Made by a program: the position numbers and the translations under genes. From Bradyrhizobium embrapense (GTDB lineage Bacteria; Pseudomonadota; Alphaproteobacteria; Rhizobiales; Xanthobacteraceae): DNA of 64,000 nt. Shown in pieces: positions 18,817 to 27,173 of the stretch. Each line of letters opens with the position of its first letter. Position 1 is the first letter of the stretch. The notes under the pieces were generated by a model. That model saw nothing but the letters and a program-made list of their open reading frames with translations, was not told the origin of the DNA and made no database searches. The stretch is from contig NZ_LFIP02000002.1 of assembly GCF_001189235.2 (NCBI RefSeq), positions 1,116,411 through 1,180,410 of the forward strand, read 5' to 3'.

Positions 18817-19729
18817 CTGCAATCAGGTTGAACAGCACCACGAGACACGCGAACACGAAGGTCACGGCCATCACGACCGGCGTATCGTTGGCGAGGATGG
18901 AGGAAATCAGCAGCGAGCCGATGCCGGGAATCCGGAAGATCTGCTCGGTGACGATGGCGCCGCCGAACACGGCAGGCATTTGCAATGCGATCAGCGTGAC
19001 AACCGGGATCATCGCGTTTCGCATCACATGCTTGACGATCACCTTGGCCTGCCCGAGCCCCTTGGCGCGCGCGGTGGTGACATAGTCGAGGCGGATCACG
19101 TCGAGCATCGCCGAGCGCACGAAGCGGGTCATCGACGCCGCCTGGAACAGGCCGAGCACCATCACTGGCATGATGGCCTGCCGGATCATCTCGAGGGCCC
19201 ATTTGATCCCGCTGCCCGGTAGGTCGGTGTAGACGAACGGCAGCCAGTCCAGCTTCACCGAGAACACCAGGATGAACAGGATGCCGGTGAAGAAGGTCGG
19301 CAGCGAGAAGCCGATGAAGGCGAAGGTGTTGGCGAGCTGGTCGAACAGCGAATAGGGTCGGGTGGCGGCGTAGACGCCGACCGGGATCGCGATCAGCAGC
19401 GCCAGCAGTTGCGACGAGCCGACCACGTAGAGCGTGGTCGGCAGTCGTTGCAGGATCAGCGTATCGACATTGATCCGGCTGACGAAGGAGAAGCCCCAGT
19501 CGCCCTGCGCCATCGCCACGAGCCAGTGCAGGTAGCGGAGATAGATCGGATCGTCGAGCCCGAACTTGGTGCGCAGCGCGGCCTGCACCTCGGGCGGCAC
19601 GTTCGGATTGGTCGCGAGCTCGCTGAACGGATCGCCTGGCGCGAGCGCCAGCACGACGAACAGCACGACCGAAATCCCGAGCAGGCTCGGGATCGCGATC
19701 ATCAGACGGCGCAGGATATACTGACTCAT
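18773..19729 (-). CDS. ABC transporter permease, OppB/DppB type
   Basis: A 318-residue permease with an N-terminal helix at residues 9-30 (SLLGISVVLFVVLALAPGDP) and six predicted membrane spans. The EAA loop is YVTTARAKGLGQAKVIVKHVM and the C-terminus [11 protein letters not shown] is typical. It is separated from the binding-protein gene by about 250 bases containing a repeat. The membrane and ATPase genes may therefore be transcribed separately from, or at lower level than, the receptor gene. Confidence 0.93.
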   Translation of the reverse strand: MSQYILRRLMIAIPSLLGISVVLFVVLALAPGDPFSELATNPNVPPEVQAALRTKFGLDDPIYLRYLHWLVAMAQGDWGFSFVSRINVDTLILQRLPTTLYVVGSSQLLALLIAIPVGVYAATRPYSLFDQLANTFAFIGFSLPTFFTGILFILVFSVKLDWLPFVYTDLPGSGIKWALEMIRQAIMPVMVLGLFQAASMTRFVRSAMLDVIRLDYVTTARAKGLGQAKVIVKHVMRNAMIPVVTLIALQMPAVFGGAIVTEQIFRIPGIGSLLISSILANDTPVVMAVTFVFACLVVLFNLIADVLYGWLDPRISFR

Positions 19730-19800
19730 AGAGAGATCATCTAACTAACGCTCGCACCTTGAGCACGTTGATCTTACTTTCAGTCGAAAGGCGAGCTTCA

Positions 19801-19947
19801 CCTCGCCCAGCGTACGGGGAGAGGTCGGAATTCAAGCACGGCTTGAATGCCGGGTGAGAGGGACTCTCCACGAACTCATCTCTCACGGTATTGGCAGTTC
19901 GAGCCCCTCACCCTAACCCTCTCCCCGCAAGGGGGGGGAGAGGGAAG
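19801..19947. repeat. Intergenic repeat, family E (ctctccccgcaag type)
   Basis: This element has a gggagaggtcgga block, a short hairpin (ttcaagc-acg-gcttgaa at 19831-19847), a gggtgagaggga block, and then ccctcaccctaaccctctcc followed by a run of nine G. The halves are loosely inverse-complementary (ggggagagg against cctctcccc), so the whole could fold. From memory, similar elements recur in Bradyrhizobium. It lies inside the transporter operon, between the receptor and permease genes. Confidence 0.7.
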
Positions 19948-19981
19948 AGATGCACCGGTTCGACGCTGTACCCGTCACGTC

Positions 19982-21772
19982 TTAAGTTTCACGATACCAG
20001 TCTTGCAGATTGTCGGTCTGGTTGGCCCAGCCGGAGAGCGCGGGCCGCACCGTGTTGGAGCAGGCTTCCACCGCGAGCCGATGCATCACGGGGATCATCA
20101 CGTTGTCCTGCCACATCAGATCGTTGCACTTGATGTAGAGATCGGCGCGCTTGATCGGATCGGTCTCGGTATCGGCGGCATCGACCGCGGCGTCGTAATC
20201 CTTGTTGACCCAGCGCGGGAAGTTCGGTCCCTGCCACTTGTTCTCCTTGGTGGCGACGTTGCGCGAATGATAGCGGCGCATGTGCAGGGCCGGATCGGGC
20301 TGCGTCATCGGGATCTGGAACATCTCGATGTCGGCATAGAAATGGGCGTAGGTGTCGGGGTTGGCGACGTCGGAGGAGAAGAACACCGAGGCCACCACCG
20401 ATTTCAACTCGACGTCGATGCCGGCCTTCTGGCAGGCCTGCTTGACGATCGCTTGGGTCTTCTGTCGCGGCCCGTTGATCGAGGTCTGGTAGAGAAGTTT
20501 GAGCTTCTTGCCGTCCTTCTCGCGGATGCCATCGGAGCCCGCCTTCCAGCCGGCTTCCTCGAGCAGCGCGCTCGCCTTCTCGACCGAGAACTCCCATTTG
20601 GTGTTCTTGGAGACGAACTCTTCGGGGCCGTTGAGATAGTTGGCGGTGGCGCGGCCGGCGCGGCCGTAGATCACCTTCTTGATGGATTCGCGGTCGACCA
20701 GGAGGGCGAGCGCCTGGCGCACGCGCGGGTCGGACAGAATCGGATGCTTGGTCTTCATCGACGAGCGTTCGCCGTCGACCTCGGTGTTGGGGTCGGTGAA
20801 GTTGATGGCGATGAATTCGATGTCGCCGCCGACGGCATAGAGCGTCTTGCCCTTGCCGCCCTTCTCCAGCCGCAGCAGCACTTCGTCCTCGACCTGGATA
20901 TTCCAGGCGAAATCATATTCGCCGGTCTGGATCACCGCGCGCGCCGCCGACACCGCGTCACCGCCGCCCTTCATCTCGATCGTGTCGAAATAGGGCCGGT
21001 TCGCCATGTGGTAGTCTTGATTGATCTCGCCGCGGATCAGGTCGCCCGGCTTGAATTCGATGAACTTGTAGGGTCCGGTGCCGACCGGCTTCAGATTGGT
21101 CGGCGCCTCGCGCGACTTGCCGCCCTTGAACTCGGCGAACAGGTGTTTCGGAATGACGCAGCCATAGGCGCCGACGAATGCGTTGGCCCAGAACGGCGTC
21201 GGATCCTTGAACTTGATGCGGACCGTGAGGTCGTCGACCTTCTCCACTGTCATGCCGGCGTAGGTCGCACTCGAGACCGCGGCCGTCGCCGGGTCGCTGG
21301 CATATTCGTATGTGAAGACGACGTCGTCGGCGCTGAACGGTTTCCCGTCATGCCATTTGACGCCGGGCTTGAGTTTCCAGACCACCGATTTGGCGTCGGC
21401 GGCAAGGCCGCCATTCTGGATCGAGGGGATCTCGGCGGCGAGGATCGGGTTGAGATGGCCGTCGACATCCCAGCTGGCCAGCGGCTCGTAGAAGATGCGC
21501 GAGCCATCCTGGTCCTTGGTGCCGGTGGCGAAGTGCGGATTGAGCAGCGTCGGGCCCTGCCACCACAACAGCTTCAGCGGACCGCCGCCGCCGCGCTTGG
21601 TCGGCTTGTAGGGGTTGGGGCTCTGCGCCATCGCGACGCCGCCGATCGCCAGAATCTGGTTAGCCAACGGCGCGGTGAGGCCGACGGCAACCATTCGCTT
21701 GACGAAGGCGCGGCGATCCATCCGCCCGTCCCTTACGTCGTCGATCATCCCGCGCAGATTGTTGTCGAACAT
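19982..21772 (-). CDS. ABC transporter substrate-binding protein, SBP_bac_5, Tat-exported
   Basis: The receptor of the second transporter, 596 residues, first gene of the leftward operon. ATG 21772 follows AGGGGA. The leader contains DRRAFVKRM at residues about 19-27 and then a hydrophobic stretch ending AMAQ, a good twin-arginine signal, so the protein is probably exported folded. The cluster-5 core is VWKLKPGVKWHDGKPFSADDVVF. Length and Tat leader resemble receptors for larger peptides or complex ligands. The adjacent AbgB-like amidohydrolase gene may act on the imported compound. Confidence 0.92.
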   Translation of the reverse strand: MFDNNLRGMIDDVRDGRMDRRAFVKRMVAVGLTAPLANQILAIGGVAMAQSPNPYKPTKRGGGGPLKLLWWQGPTLLNPHFATGTKDQDGSRIFYEPLASWDVDGHLNPILAAEIPSIQNGGLAADAKSVVWKLKPGVKWHDGKPFSADDVVFTYEYASDPATAAVSSATYAGMTVEKVDDLTVRIKFKDPTPFWANAFVGAYGCVIPKHLFAEFKGGKSREAPTNLKPVGTGPYKFIEFKPGDLIRGEINQDYHMANRPYFDTIEMKGGGDAVSAARAVIQTGEYDFAWNIQVEDEVLLRLEKGGKGKTLYAVGGDIEFIAINFTDPNTEVDGERSSMKTKHPILSDPRVRQALALLVDRESIKKVIYGRAGRATANYLNGPEEFVSKNTKWEFSVEKASALLEEAGWKAGSDGIREKDGKKLKLLYQTSINGPRQKTQAIVKQACQKAGIDVELKSVVASVFFSSDVANPDTYAHFYADIEMFQIPMTQPDPALHMRRYHSRNVATKENKWQGPNFPRWVNKDYDAAVDAADTETDPIKRADLYIKCNDLMWQDNVMIPVMHRLAVEACSNTVRPALSGWANQTDNLQDWYRET

Positions 21773-22130
21773 TGTCCCCTCGGTCCGGCTCACGTGAGAT
21801 TGCGGCGGACCGTGGAACCGGCCGCCGTGCTGGCGGCAGATGGCACACCGAATGACCGCGAAGGTCAACGTCTCCAACGCCACAGGGCCTAGGTCTTTTG
21901 GCTATCGCTTGTGCAGAACGGCTCCGCATCGCACATCGGTTCGGCATTTCGGTGCCAAAGCGCGGCTGCGCACGCCTCGCAGTGCGGAAAATTTGTTCGT
22001 TATCCTTTGTTCTGAGATGCTTTTTTGTCACGCAAGAGCGTTGTCGCGCGAAGTGGCTGCTCCGTTCCAATCGGAAAGGGCTTGGGCCGGACCTCGTTGC
22101 AAAGAACTGGTCCGGCCCGTTATGCGGTCC
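21773..22130. other. Intergenic region between receptor gene and AbgB-like gene
   Basis: No gene was recognised in these 358 bases. The stretch at about 21990-22025 is A/T-rich (aaatttgttcgttatccttt, then ttttttgtcac) and is the best candidate for the receptor-gene promoter reading leftward. A hairpin lies at the right end, next to the amidohydrolase stop. Confidence 0.5.
22084..22118 (-). terminator. Possible hairpin terminator after the AbgB-like gene
   Basis: The arms gggccggacc (22084-22093) and ggtccggccc (22109-22118) form a perfect 10-bp stem with a 15-base loop. It starts 12 bases beyond the stop of the leftward amidohydrolase gene. No T-run follows, so intrinsic termination is uncertain. 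Confidence 0.45.
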
Positions 22131-23549
22131 TCAGGCGACCGACATGTCCAACGGCGGAGCAACATTCGCCGGCAGCGGGCTGACATAGGGCGTTCTGGTG
22201 GTCCGCTTCTTGAGATCGGCCTTGGCGGCCGCGATCAGCTCCGGCTCCAGCAGCGCCTTGACGCCGAGGCCAGCCATCGCCTTGGCGGCCTGCACCATCG
22301 CCTTGTGCGCGGCCGGCGTCTTGCCCTGCGCCACAACCTGCCAGGTGTGGAACGGCGTGCCGATTGCAACCGTCGGTGCATGAACCTGCACCGTCGGCAC
22401 CACCCAGCTGACGTCGCCGACATCGGTCGAGCCGATCAGCGGATTGCGCTTGGCGTCGATCGGCACCAGGAAATCGGCCAGCGGCCGGTCGGTTGGCTCC
22501 ATGCCGATCGCGTAATAGACCGAGGCGATGTCCTTGTCGGTCAGGGTCGCGCGGATCTTGCCGGCGAAATCCTTGTCGGCATCGTCGAAATGCGGCGGGC
22601 CGAGATCTTCCATGATCTGGTGCAGCGTCCGCTCCAGCGGCGTGTTGGGCAGGATGTTGGAGACCGCGGAGATGATCTTCATCTCGACCTTGGTCTCGGT
22701 CATCAGGGCAGCGCCTTGCGCGATCTTGTGCACGCGCTCGACCAGCTCGTTCATGCCGGGCAGGTCGCGGGCGCGGATCGAGTAGCGCACGCGGGCATGG
22801 GCCTGCACCACGTTGGGTGCAATGCCGCCGGTGTCGAGCAGCGCATAGTGCACCCGGGCATCGCTCGGCATGTGCTCGCGCATGTAGTTGACGCCGACAT
22901 TCATCAATTCCACCGCATCGAGCGCGCTGCGGCCGAGATGCGGCGAGGCCGCCGCATGCGAGGTGCGCCCGGTGAAGATGAAGTCGGCCCGGGTGTTGGC
23001 GAGCGACGGCGTCACCGCCACCTCCCAGAAGCTGTGCGGATGCCAGGTGATGGCGATGTCGGCGTCCTCGAACGCGCCACAGCGCACCATGAAGGCCTTC
23101 GCGGCGCCGCCTTCCTCGGCGGGACAGCCGTAGTAGCGCACCCGGCCCGGCACCTTGTTGGCGGCGAGCCAGTCCTTCACCGCGGTCGCGGCGAGCAATG
23201 CGGAGGAGCCGAGCAGATTGTGGCCGCAGCCATGACCGTGGCCGCCGGTCTCGACCGGACGATGCTCGGCGATGCCGGCCTCCTGGCTGAGGCCGGGCAG
23301 GGCGTCATATTCGCCGAGGAAGGCGATCACGGGGCCGCCTTCGCCCCATTCGCCCATCACCGCGGTTGGAATGTCGGCGAGGTTTTCGGTGATGCGGAAA
23401 CCCTGGTGGCGCAGTTCGGCCAGATGTTCGGCGGAGGAGCGTGCCTCGGTGTAGCAGACCTCGGGCATTGCCCACACCCGGTCGCTCAATTCGATGAAAC
23501 GCGGCTTGATCGCGTCGACGCCGCGCCAAACATCACTACGGTTGTCCAT
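22131..23549 (-). CDS. M20 family amidohydrolase, AbgB-like
   Basis: A 472-residue zinc-type peptidase/amidohydrolase. The metal motif GHGHGCGHNLLG near residue 100 matches p-aminobenzoyl-glutamate hydrolase subunit B and relatives; PAEEGGAAK supplies the catalytic acid pair, and GRTSHAAASPHLGRSALDA is the dimerisation lid segment. The start ATG 23549 has GGAG upstream. AbgB normally works with AbgA; no AbgA-like gene is nearby. Co-location with an Opp-type transporter suggests hydrolysis of an imported amide or dipeptide-like compound. The specific substrate is unproven. Confidence 0.88.
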   Translation of the reverse strand: MDNRSDVWRGVDAIKPRFIELSDRVWAMPEVCYTEARSSAEHLAELRHQGFRITENLADIPTAVMGEWGEGGPVIAFLGEYDALPGLSQEAGIAEHRPVETGGHGHGCGHNLLGSSALLAATAVKDWLAANKVPGRVRYYGCPAEEGGAAKAFMVRCGAFEDADIAITWHPHSFWEVAVTPSLANTRADFIFTGRTSHAAASPHLGRSALDAVELMNVGVNYMREHMPSDARVHYALLDTGGIAPNVVQAHARVRYSIRARDLPGMNELVERVHKIAQGAALMTETKVEMKIISAVSNILPNTPLERTLHQIMEDLGPPHFDDADKDFAGKIRATLTDKDIASVYYAIGMEPTDRPLADFLVPIDAKRNPLIGSTDVGDVSWVVPTVQVHAPTVAIGTPFHTWQVVAQGKTPAAHKAMVQAAKAMAGLGVKALLEPELIAAAKADLKKRTTRTPYVSPLPANVAPPLDMSVA

Positions 23550-23789
23550 TTGCTCCGATCCTCGAGTAAGGCAATCTGAAGCGCAAAACGCTAGCAGCTT
23601 GCCGCAGCGCCGCCTAGCGCCTGCCGGCAGACCAGCTTTTCCGAAAGTCACGTCCTGGTGTGCAGGAACCCCCGTCCTCGGACCGAGCGACTTCGAGAGC
23701 CCCGAATCCACGACCATCGCATGGATGGCCGCCTTGAGCGATCAGTCTGCCTTCCTCTATGATGTGGCTCGTGAGGACGTGGTCCGACC

Positions 23790-25151
23790 ATGCATGATGC
23801 AATTCCGTCTCTGTTGCCGAGAAATTCGGGCCACCAGTTCGTGATCTATGCCGACGCCTGCTCCGGTGTTCCCGGCGCGCTGCACGAGCGGACTTTCGCA
23901 TCAATGAATGATGTGGTCCGCCGGCTGCATCCTGCGCCCGAATTCATCCTCTTTCCGGGTGACGAGATCATCGGCCTCACCGCCGATGCGGAGGCGTTGC
24001 GCGCGCAATGGCGGCACTGGCTCGATACCGAAATGGGCTGGCTGGATCGACGCGCCGTGCCGCTGTGGCACACGACCGGCAACCACACCACCTATGATCG
24101 GATGAGCGAGGCGGTGTTTCGCGAGGTGCTGAAGCTGCCGCGCAACGGTCCGCCCGGTCAGGAAGGCCTGTCCTATTGGGTCCACCGCGACGACCTGCTG
24201 ATGGTGTTCGTGCACACGCTGTGGAGCGGGCTCGGCGGCGAGGGCCACGTCGAGACCGAATGGCTGGACGCGGTCCTCGAACAGCACAACGACGCAAGAT
24301 ACAAGCTGGTGCTGGGTCATCATCCGGTCTTCCCCATCAATGGCTTCAGCGGCAGCTATCAGCGCGAGATCGGCCACGAATACAGTGCGCGCTTCTGGGA
24401 AATCCTGGTGCGCGCCGGCGTGACCGCCTATGTCTGCAGCCACATCCTTGCATTCGACGTTCAGGTTCATCGCGGGGTGCTGCAGATCTGCACCGCCGGC
24501 GCAGGCACCGCGCACCGGATGCCCGAGGGCGTCGAGTATCTGCATTGCGTGCAGGCCGCGCTCGATCGACGCGGTCTCCGCTATCAGGTGCTCGACACCG
24601 AAGGCGCCATCCGCGAGCAGCTCGCATGGCCGCCACCATCTCTCGACGAGGCAGCGTGGTCGCCATTGCCGCACGGCATCAACCCTGCACCATTGTCCGG
24701 AATGCCGGCGCCGGCGACGGTCGTCGCCCTGAGATTGTCAGGTCGCACCGCCGCCGGAGTAGCGGCGCCGCAAACGCTGCTCTGCACGCCGGTGCCTGAC
24801 ATGATCGCACCGCTCTGGCTCGGCCTGCGCGGTCCGAACCAGACGCTAACGCTGATCCTCGGGCGCGAGCATGGGCGCAGTCCGCACTATTGGGTCGGTC
24901 CGGATCTCGGCGATGAGCGGGATTTCGACCTCGAGATCGCCTTCTATCCGGACATGGGACCCGGCGGCGTGCTGTGGCGACGCCGCGGTGACATCAGCTG
25001 GACGTCGTTCGCGGCGATATCGGCGACGGGGCTCGAGCTGTTGTCGTGGCCCGCGCTCTGGAGCGTCGGCTGCGGGCAGCATGGACCGGACGACCGGCGC
25101 TACGCCGGACCGCGGCTCGAGATCGCTGCGACCGTTCTCGCAGCGTCATGA
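23790..25151 (+). CDS. Metallophosphoesterase-fold protein with incomplete metal site
   Basis: The first 225 residues follow the calcineurin-like phosphoesterase pattern: strand FVIYADACSG, FPGDEIIG (Asp58), TGNHTTY (Asn98-His99), LGHHPVFP (His177) and CSHILAF (His218). The canonical D-x-H is D22-A-C24, and the canonical G-H-x-H is S-H218-I-L220. By comparison with the family, the missing histidines are both metal-1 ligands, while all metal-2 ligands remain. The C-terminal half (about 225-453) is a separate beta-rich region of unknown family. No signal peptide. It may be a mononuclear enzyme or a non-catalytic binder; the fold assignment is firmer than any activity. Confidence 0.75.
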   Translation: MHDAIPSLLPRNSGHQFVIYADACSGVPGALHERTFASMNDVVRRLHPAPEFILFPGDEIIGLTADAEALRAQWRHWLDTEMGWLDRRAVPLWHTTGNHTTYDRMSEAVFREVLKLPRNGPPGQEGLSYWVHRDDLLMVFVHTLWSGLGGEGHVETEWLDAVLEQHNDARYKLVLGHHPVFPINGFSGSYQREIGHEYSARFWEILVRAGVTAYVCSHILAFDVQVHRGVLQICTAGAGTAHRMPEGVEYLHCVQAALDRRGLRYQVLDTEGAIREQLAWPPPSLDEAAWSPLPHGINPAPLSGMPAPATVVALRLSGRTAAGVAAPQTLLCTPVPDMIAPLWLGLRGPNQTLTLILGREHGRSPHYWVGPDLGDERDFDLEIAFYPDMGPGGVLWRRRGDISWTSFAAISATGLELLSWPALWSVGCGQHGPDDRRYAGPRLEIAATVLAAS

Positions 25152-25158
25152 TGCTTTG

Positions 25159-25218
25159 AGCCTTAGGCCAAGCTTTGGGCCAAGCCTTAGTCCAAGCCTT
25201 AGTCCAAGCCTTGGGTCA
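25159..25218. repeat. Tandem 12-base repeat, five units
   Basis: Five consecutive 12-base units read agccttaggcca, agctttgggcca, agccttagtcca, agccttagtcca and agccttgggtca. They sit between two convergent genes, eight bases after the metallophosphoesterase stop. The unit length is a multiple of three and encodes Gln-Ala-Leu-Val on the plus strand. However, no gene start or family supports coding. Confidence 0.85.
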
Positions 25219-25240
25219 GGTCGGCGGCGAAGCGGCTGGT

Positions 25241-25453
25241 CTAGTCAGGCTTCTTCGGCTTGTCCCGTTCCGCGCCTTTCAATTCGCGATCGATCAGCGT
25301 GCAGACCCGGCGCTGCGCCAGCAGGTCGAGCCGCGCGCGCGTGGTGCCGCGCTTGATCTTGCCGTTGATTTCGAATGACCAGCTCCAGAGGTCGGGTTCG
25401 ATGTTGGTGAGCGTGTATTGAATGTCCCGGTGACGATCGATCAGCTTCTTCAT
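25241..25453 (-). CDS. Small hypothetical protein (70 aa)
   Basis: A charged, soluble 70-residue protein with no recognised family. It has two parts: MKKLIDRHRDIQYTLTNIEP followed by a WSWSFEINGKIKRGTT segment that looks like two beta-strands, and an arginine/lysine-rich C-terminus. Codon usage is consistent with a real gene and it has a normal ATG start. From memory, short proteins of this kind (IEP-LWSW-FEINGK) occur in related genomes, but no function is known to me. Confidence 0.65.
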   Translation of the reverse strand: MKKLIDRHRDIQYTLTNIEPDLWSWSFEINGKIKRGTTRARLDLLAQRRVCTLIDRELKGAERDKPKKPD

Positions 25454-25642
25454 GCCGTTTCTTCTTGTTGGCTGAAGAGTGCATAGCGAGATCGAGAGGG
25501 TGTCTGTATCCGGACGACTACCTACGCATTTGGTCTAGACGTCCGCGTGGCGGAATTTTTGCAAATCATCGAGTTGGGGTCGTTGTCTAGCTTTCGCGGG
25601 TGATGACACCGCGTGACACCTTGAATCGAGAACCATCCTCAT

Positions 25643-25820
25643 CGTCGTCCTGGCGAAAGCCAGGACCCATTACCCCGAATGTTCATTGTTGCGCGATGCC
25701 GGGGCCACGGTCCCTTTCACAATCCAAAGCCGTGGTTATGGGTCCTGGCTTTCGCCAGGACGACGAACGGTGGGTCCCGCATGCAACATGCGCCGGAGTC
25801 CTGCTTTCGCAGGGACGACG
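25643..25820. repeat. Composite inverted repeat, family C
   Basis: Two 27-base arms (25643-25669 and 25739-25765) are perfect reverse complements. Each arm contains its own mini-hairpin, cctggc-gaaa-gccagg, with a GNRA-type GAAA loop on one strand. A third, diverged arm (ggagtcctgctttcgcaggg onward) lies at 25795-25820. The region between the unknown small gene and the LuxR gene (25454-25841) holds nothing else that I can call. Such elements are probably mobile or RNA-structure forming; no transposase is present. Confidence 0.85.
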
Positions 25821-25841
25821 TGTGGAGAGACCGCGCACCCT

Positions 25842-26213
25842 TCACAAATTGATCACGCCGCGCCGCGCGGCGTGGGCGACGGCGTCGGTGCGGCCGGTGG
25901 CGTCGAGCTTGTCGAGCAGGGAGCCGACATGGAATTTTGCGGTGTGGACGGAAATCCCGAGCCGCTGCGCGATCATCTTGTTGGATGCGCCCTCGGCCAG
26001 CAGCGCCAGCACATCGAGCTCGCGCGGTGTCAGCTCGAAGTCGCCGCTGGCGGCCTCGCGGTTGCGTGCGACGATCGCGGCCGCCGCCTGCTCGCCGGGT
26101 GCGGCAAGCCGCAGGCCGGCGACGCTGCCGAGCAATGTCGCCAGCCGGTCGGCGAGGACGGGGTCGTCGATCTCGAGCGCAATGACGATGTCGGCGGCAG
26201 GTTCACTGCTCAC
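25842..26213 (-). CDS. LuxR/NarL-type HTH regulator with reduced receiver domain
   Basis: A 123-residue protein. Residues 62-123 form a clear NarL/FixJ-type helix-turn-helix: FELTPRELDVLALLAEG, then NKMIAQRLGISVHTAKFHVGSLLDKL. The first 60 residues resemble the beginning of a response-regulator receiver (IVIALEIDDPVLADRLATLL) but are about half the normal length and lack a phosphoacceptor Asp and the Lys of the fold. Its start overlaps the stop of the upstream HtrA-like gene by four bases, so the two are translationally coupled. A phosphorylation-independent DNA-binding partner is inferred. Confidence 0.85.
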   Translation of the reverse strand: MSSEPAADIVIALEIDDPVLADRLATLLGSVAGLRLAAPGEQAAAAIVARNREAASGDFELTPRELDVLALLAEGASNKMIAQRLGISVHTAKFHVGSLLDKLDATGRTDAVAHAARRGVINL

Positions 26214-27076
26214 GTCTCGGGCCTCTCTCCGACTGTGACCTTGAATGTCATCGGCTCGCCGCCGCGATGCACGGTCAGCTCGACGACGCTGCCGACGCTC
26301 TGCGGCCCGAGACCGCGCGACAGCGCCCGCACGCCCGACAGCTTCTCACCGTTGACGGCGATGATCACGTCGCCTTGGCGGATGCCGGCGGCGGCCGAGG
26401 GGCCGGCCTTGTCGACATTCATCACCATCGCGCCGAGGCCGTCGTCGAGACGGACCGGCTGCAGTCCGACGCCGAGATATCCGCGCGCGATGCGGCCGCT
26501 CTTCTCGAGCTGGGCTGCGACCCGCTCGATGGTCGCAGCCGGAATCGTCAGTACGCGGCGCGGGCCGAGCACCGCCATGCCGAACGGCACGCCGGCGGCA
26601 TTCAGCGCCAGCCCGCCCTGCTGGCTGTGCCGCAGCCGGACGTCGAGCTCGATCCGCGCGTCGATCTCGCCGCCGCGCAGGCTGCGCCAGGCGCCGCCCG
26701 ACCGCGAGACCATGCCGAGCCGTGCGACCGGCGCGTCGCGGTCGGCCGCGACCAGCACCGCGAGCGATCCGAGCGCGGGGATCTCGCTCGACAGTTTGAC
26801 CGGGGCGACTTCGCCATCGACGCGCAGCAAGGCAATGTCGGTGGTGTGGTCGCGCCCGGCGACGGCGGCTTGCTTGCGGCTGCCGTCGGCGAACTGGATC
26901 TCGATCTCGCCCTCGTCGGCCAGCGCTTCGTCGGCGGTGACGATCAGGCCGACCTTCCAGACAAAGCCGGAGGCGCGCGCGCGATGCGAATGCACGGAGA
27001 CGACCGACGGCGCAGCGCGCGCAATGGTCTCCGACAGGGCTGACGACAGCGAGGCAAGGATGTTCGGTTCGGTCAT
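26210..27076 (-). CDS. HtrA-like S1C fold protein, catalytic residues missing, with PDZ domain
   Basis: A 288-residue protein with a trypsin-like domain (about 15-190) and a C-terminal PDZ domain (about 195-285, with GYLGVGLQ and AAGIRQGDVIIAVNGE). The HtrA landmarks align, but the His of TNNHVV is Glu50 (VTADEAL) and the Ser of PGNSGG is Gln153 (HSQQGG). Only the Asp remains (Asp80 in TTDIALL). It therefore should not be a protease. There is no signal peptide or membrane helix, unlike DegP/DegQ/DegS, so it is probably cytoplasmic. Overlap with the LuxR gene suggests a sensing or scaffold role in gene control. Confidence 0.85.
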   Translation of the reverse strand: MTEPNILASLSSALSETIARAAPSVVSVHSHRARASGFVWKVGLIVTADEALADEGEIEIQFADGSRKQAAVAGRDHTTDIALLRVDGEVAPVKLSSEIPALGSLAVLVAADRDAPVARLGMVSRSGGAWRSLRGGEIDARIELDVRLRHSQQGGLALNAAGVPFGMAVLGPRRVLTIPAATIERVAAQLEKSGRIARGYLGVGLQPVRLDDGLGAMVMNVDKAGPSAAAGIRQGDVIIAVNGEKLSGVRALSRGLGPQSVGSVVELTVHRGGEPMTFKVTVGERPET

Positions 27077-27173
27077 GGGAAACTCCGTTGGCTTCCCGCA
27101 ATCTGGGATGTTGCGGCCGGCGGCGAAACTGGCCGGATGGGCAGGGCCGGGACGCGCCGCTCGGAACCGCCGC

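Noticed and set aside
19847..21892. A 681-codon plus-strand frame opposite the Tat-exported receptor
   Set aside because: Antisense shadow of a gene with a clear family assignment and ribosome-binding site.
25159..25218. Possible CRISPR-like repeat array
   Set aside because: The units are contiguous 12-mers without spacers, and there is no cas gene, so it is an ordinary tandem repeat.
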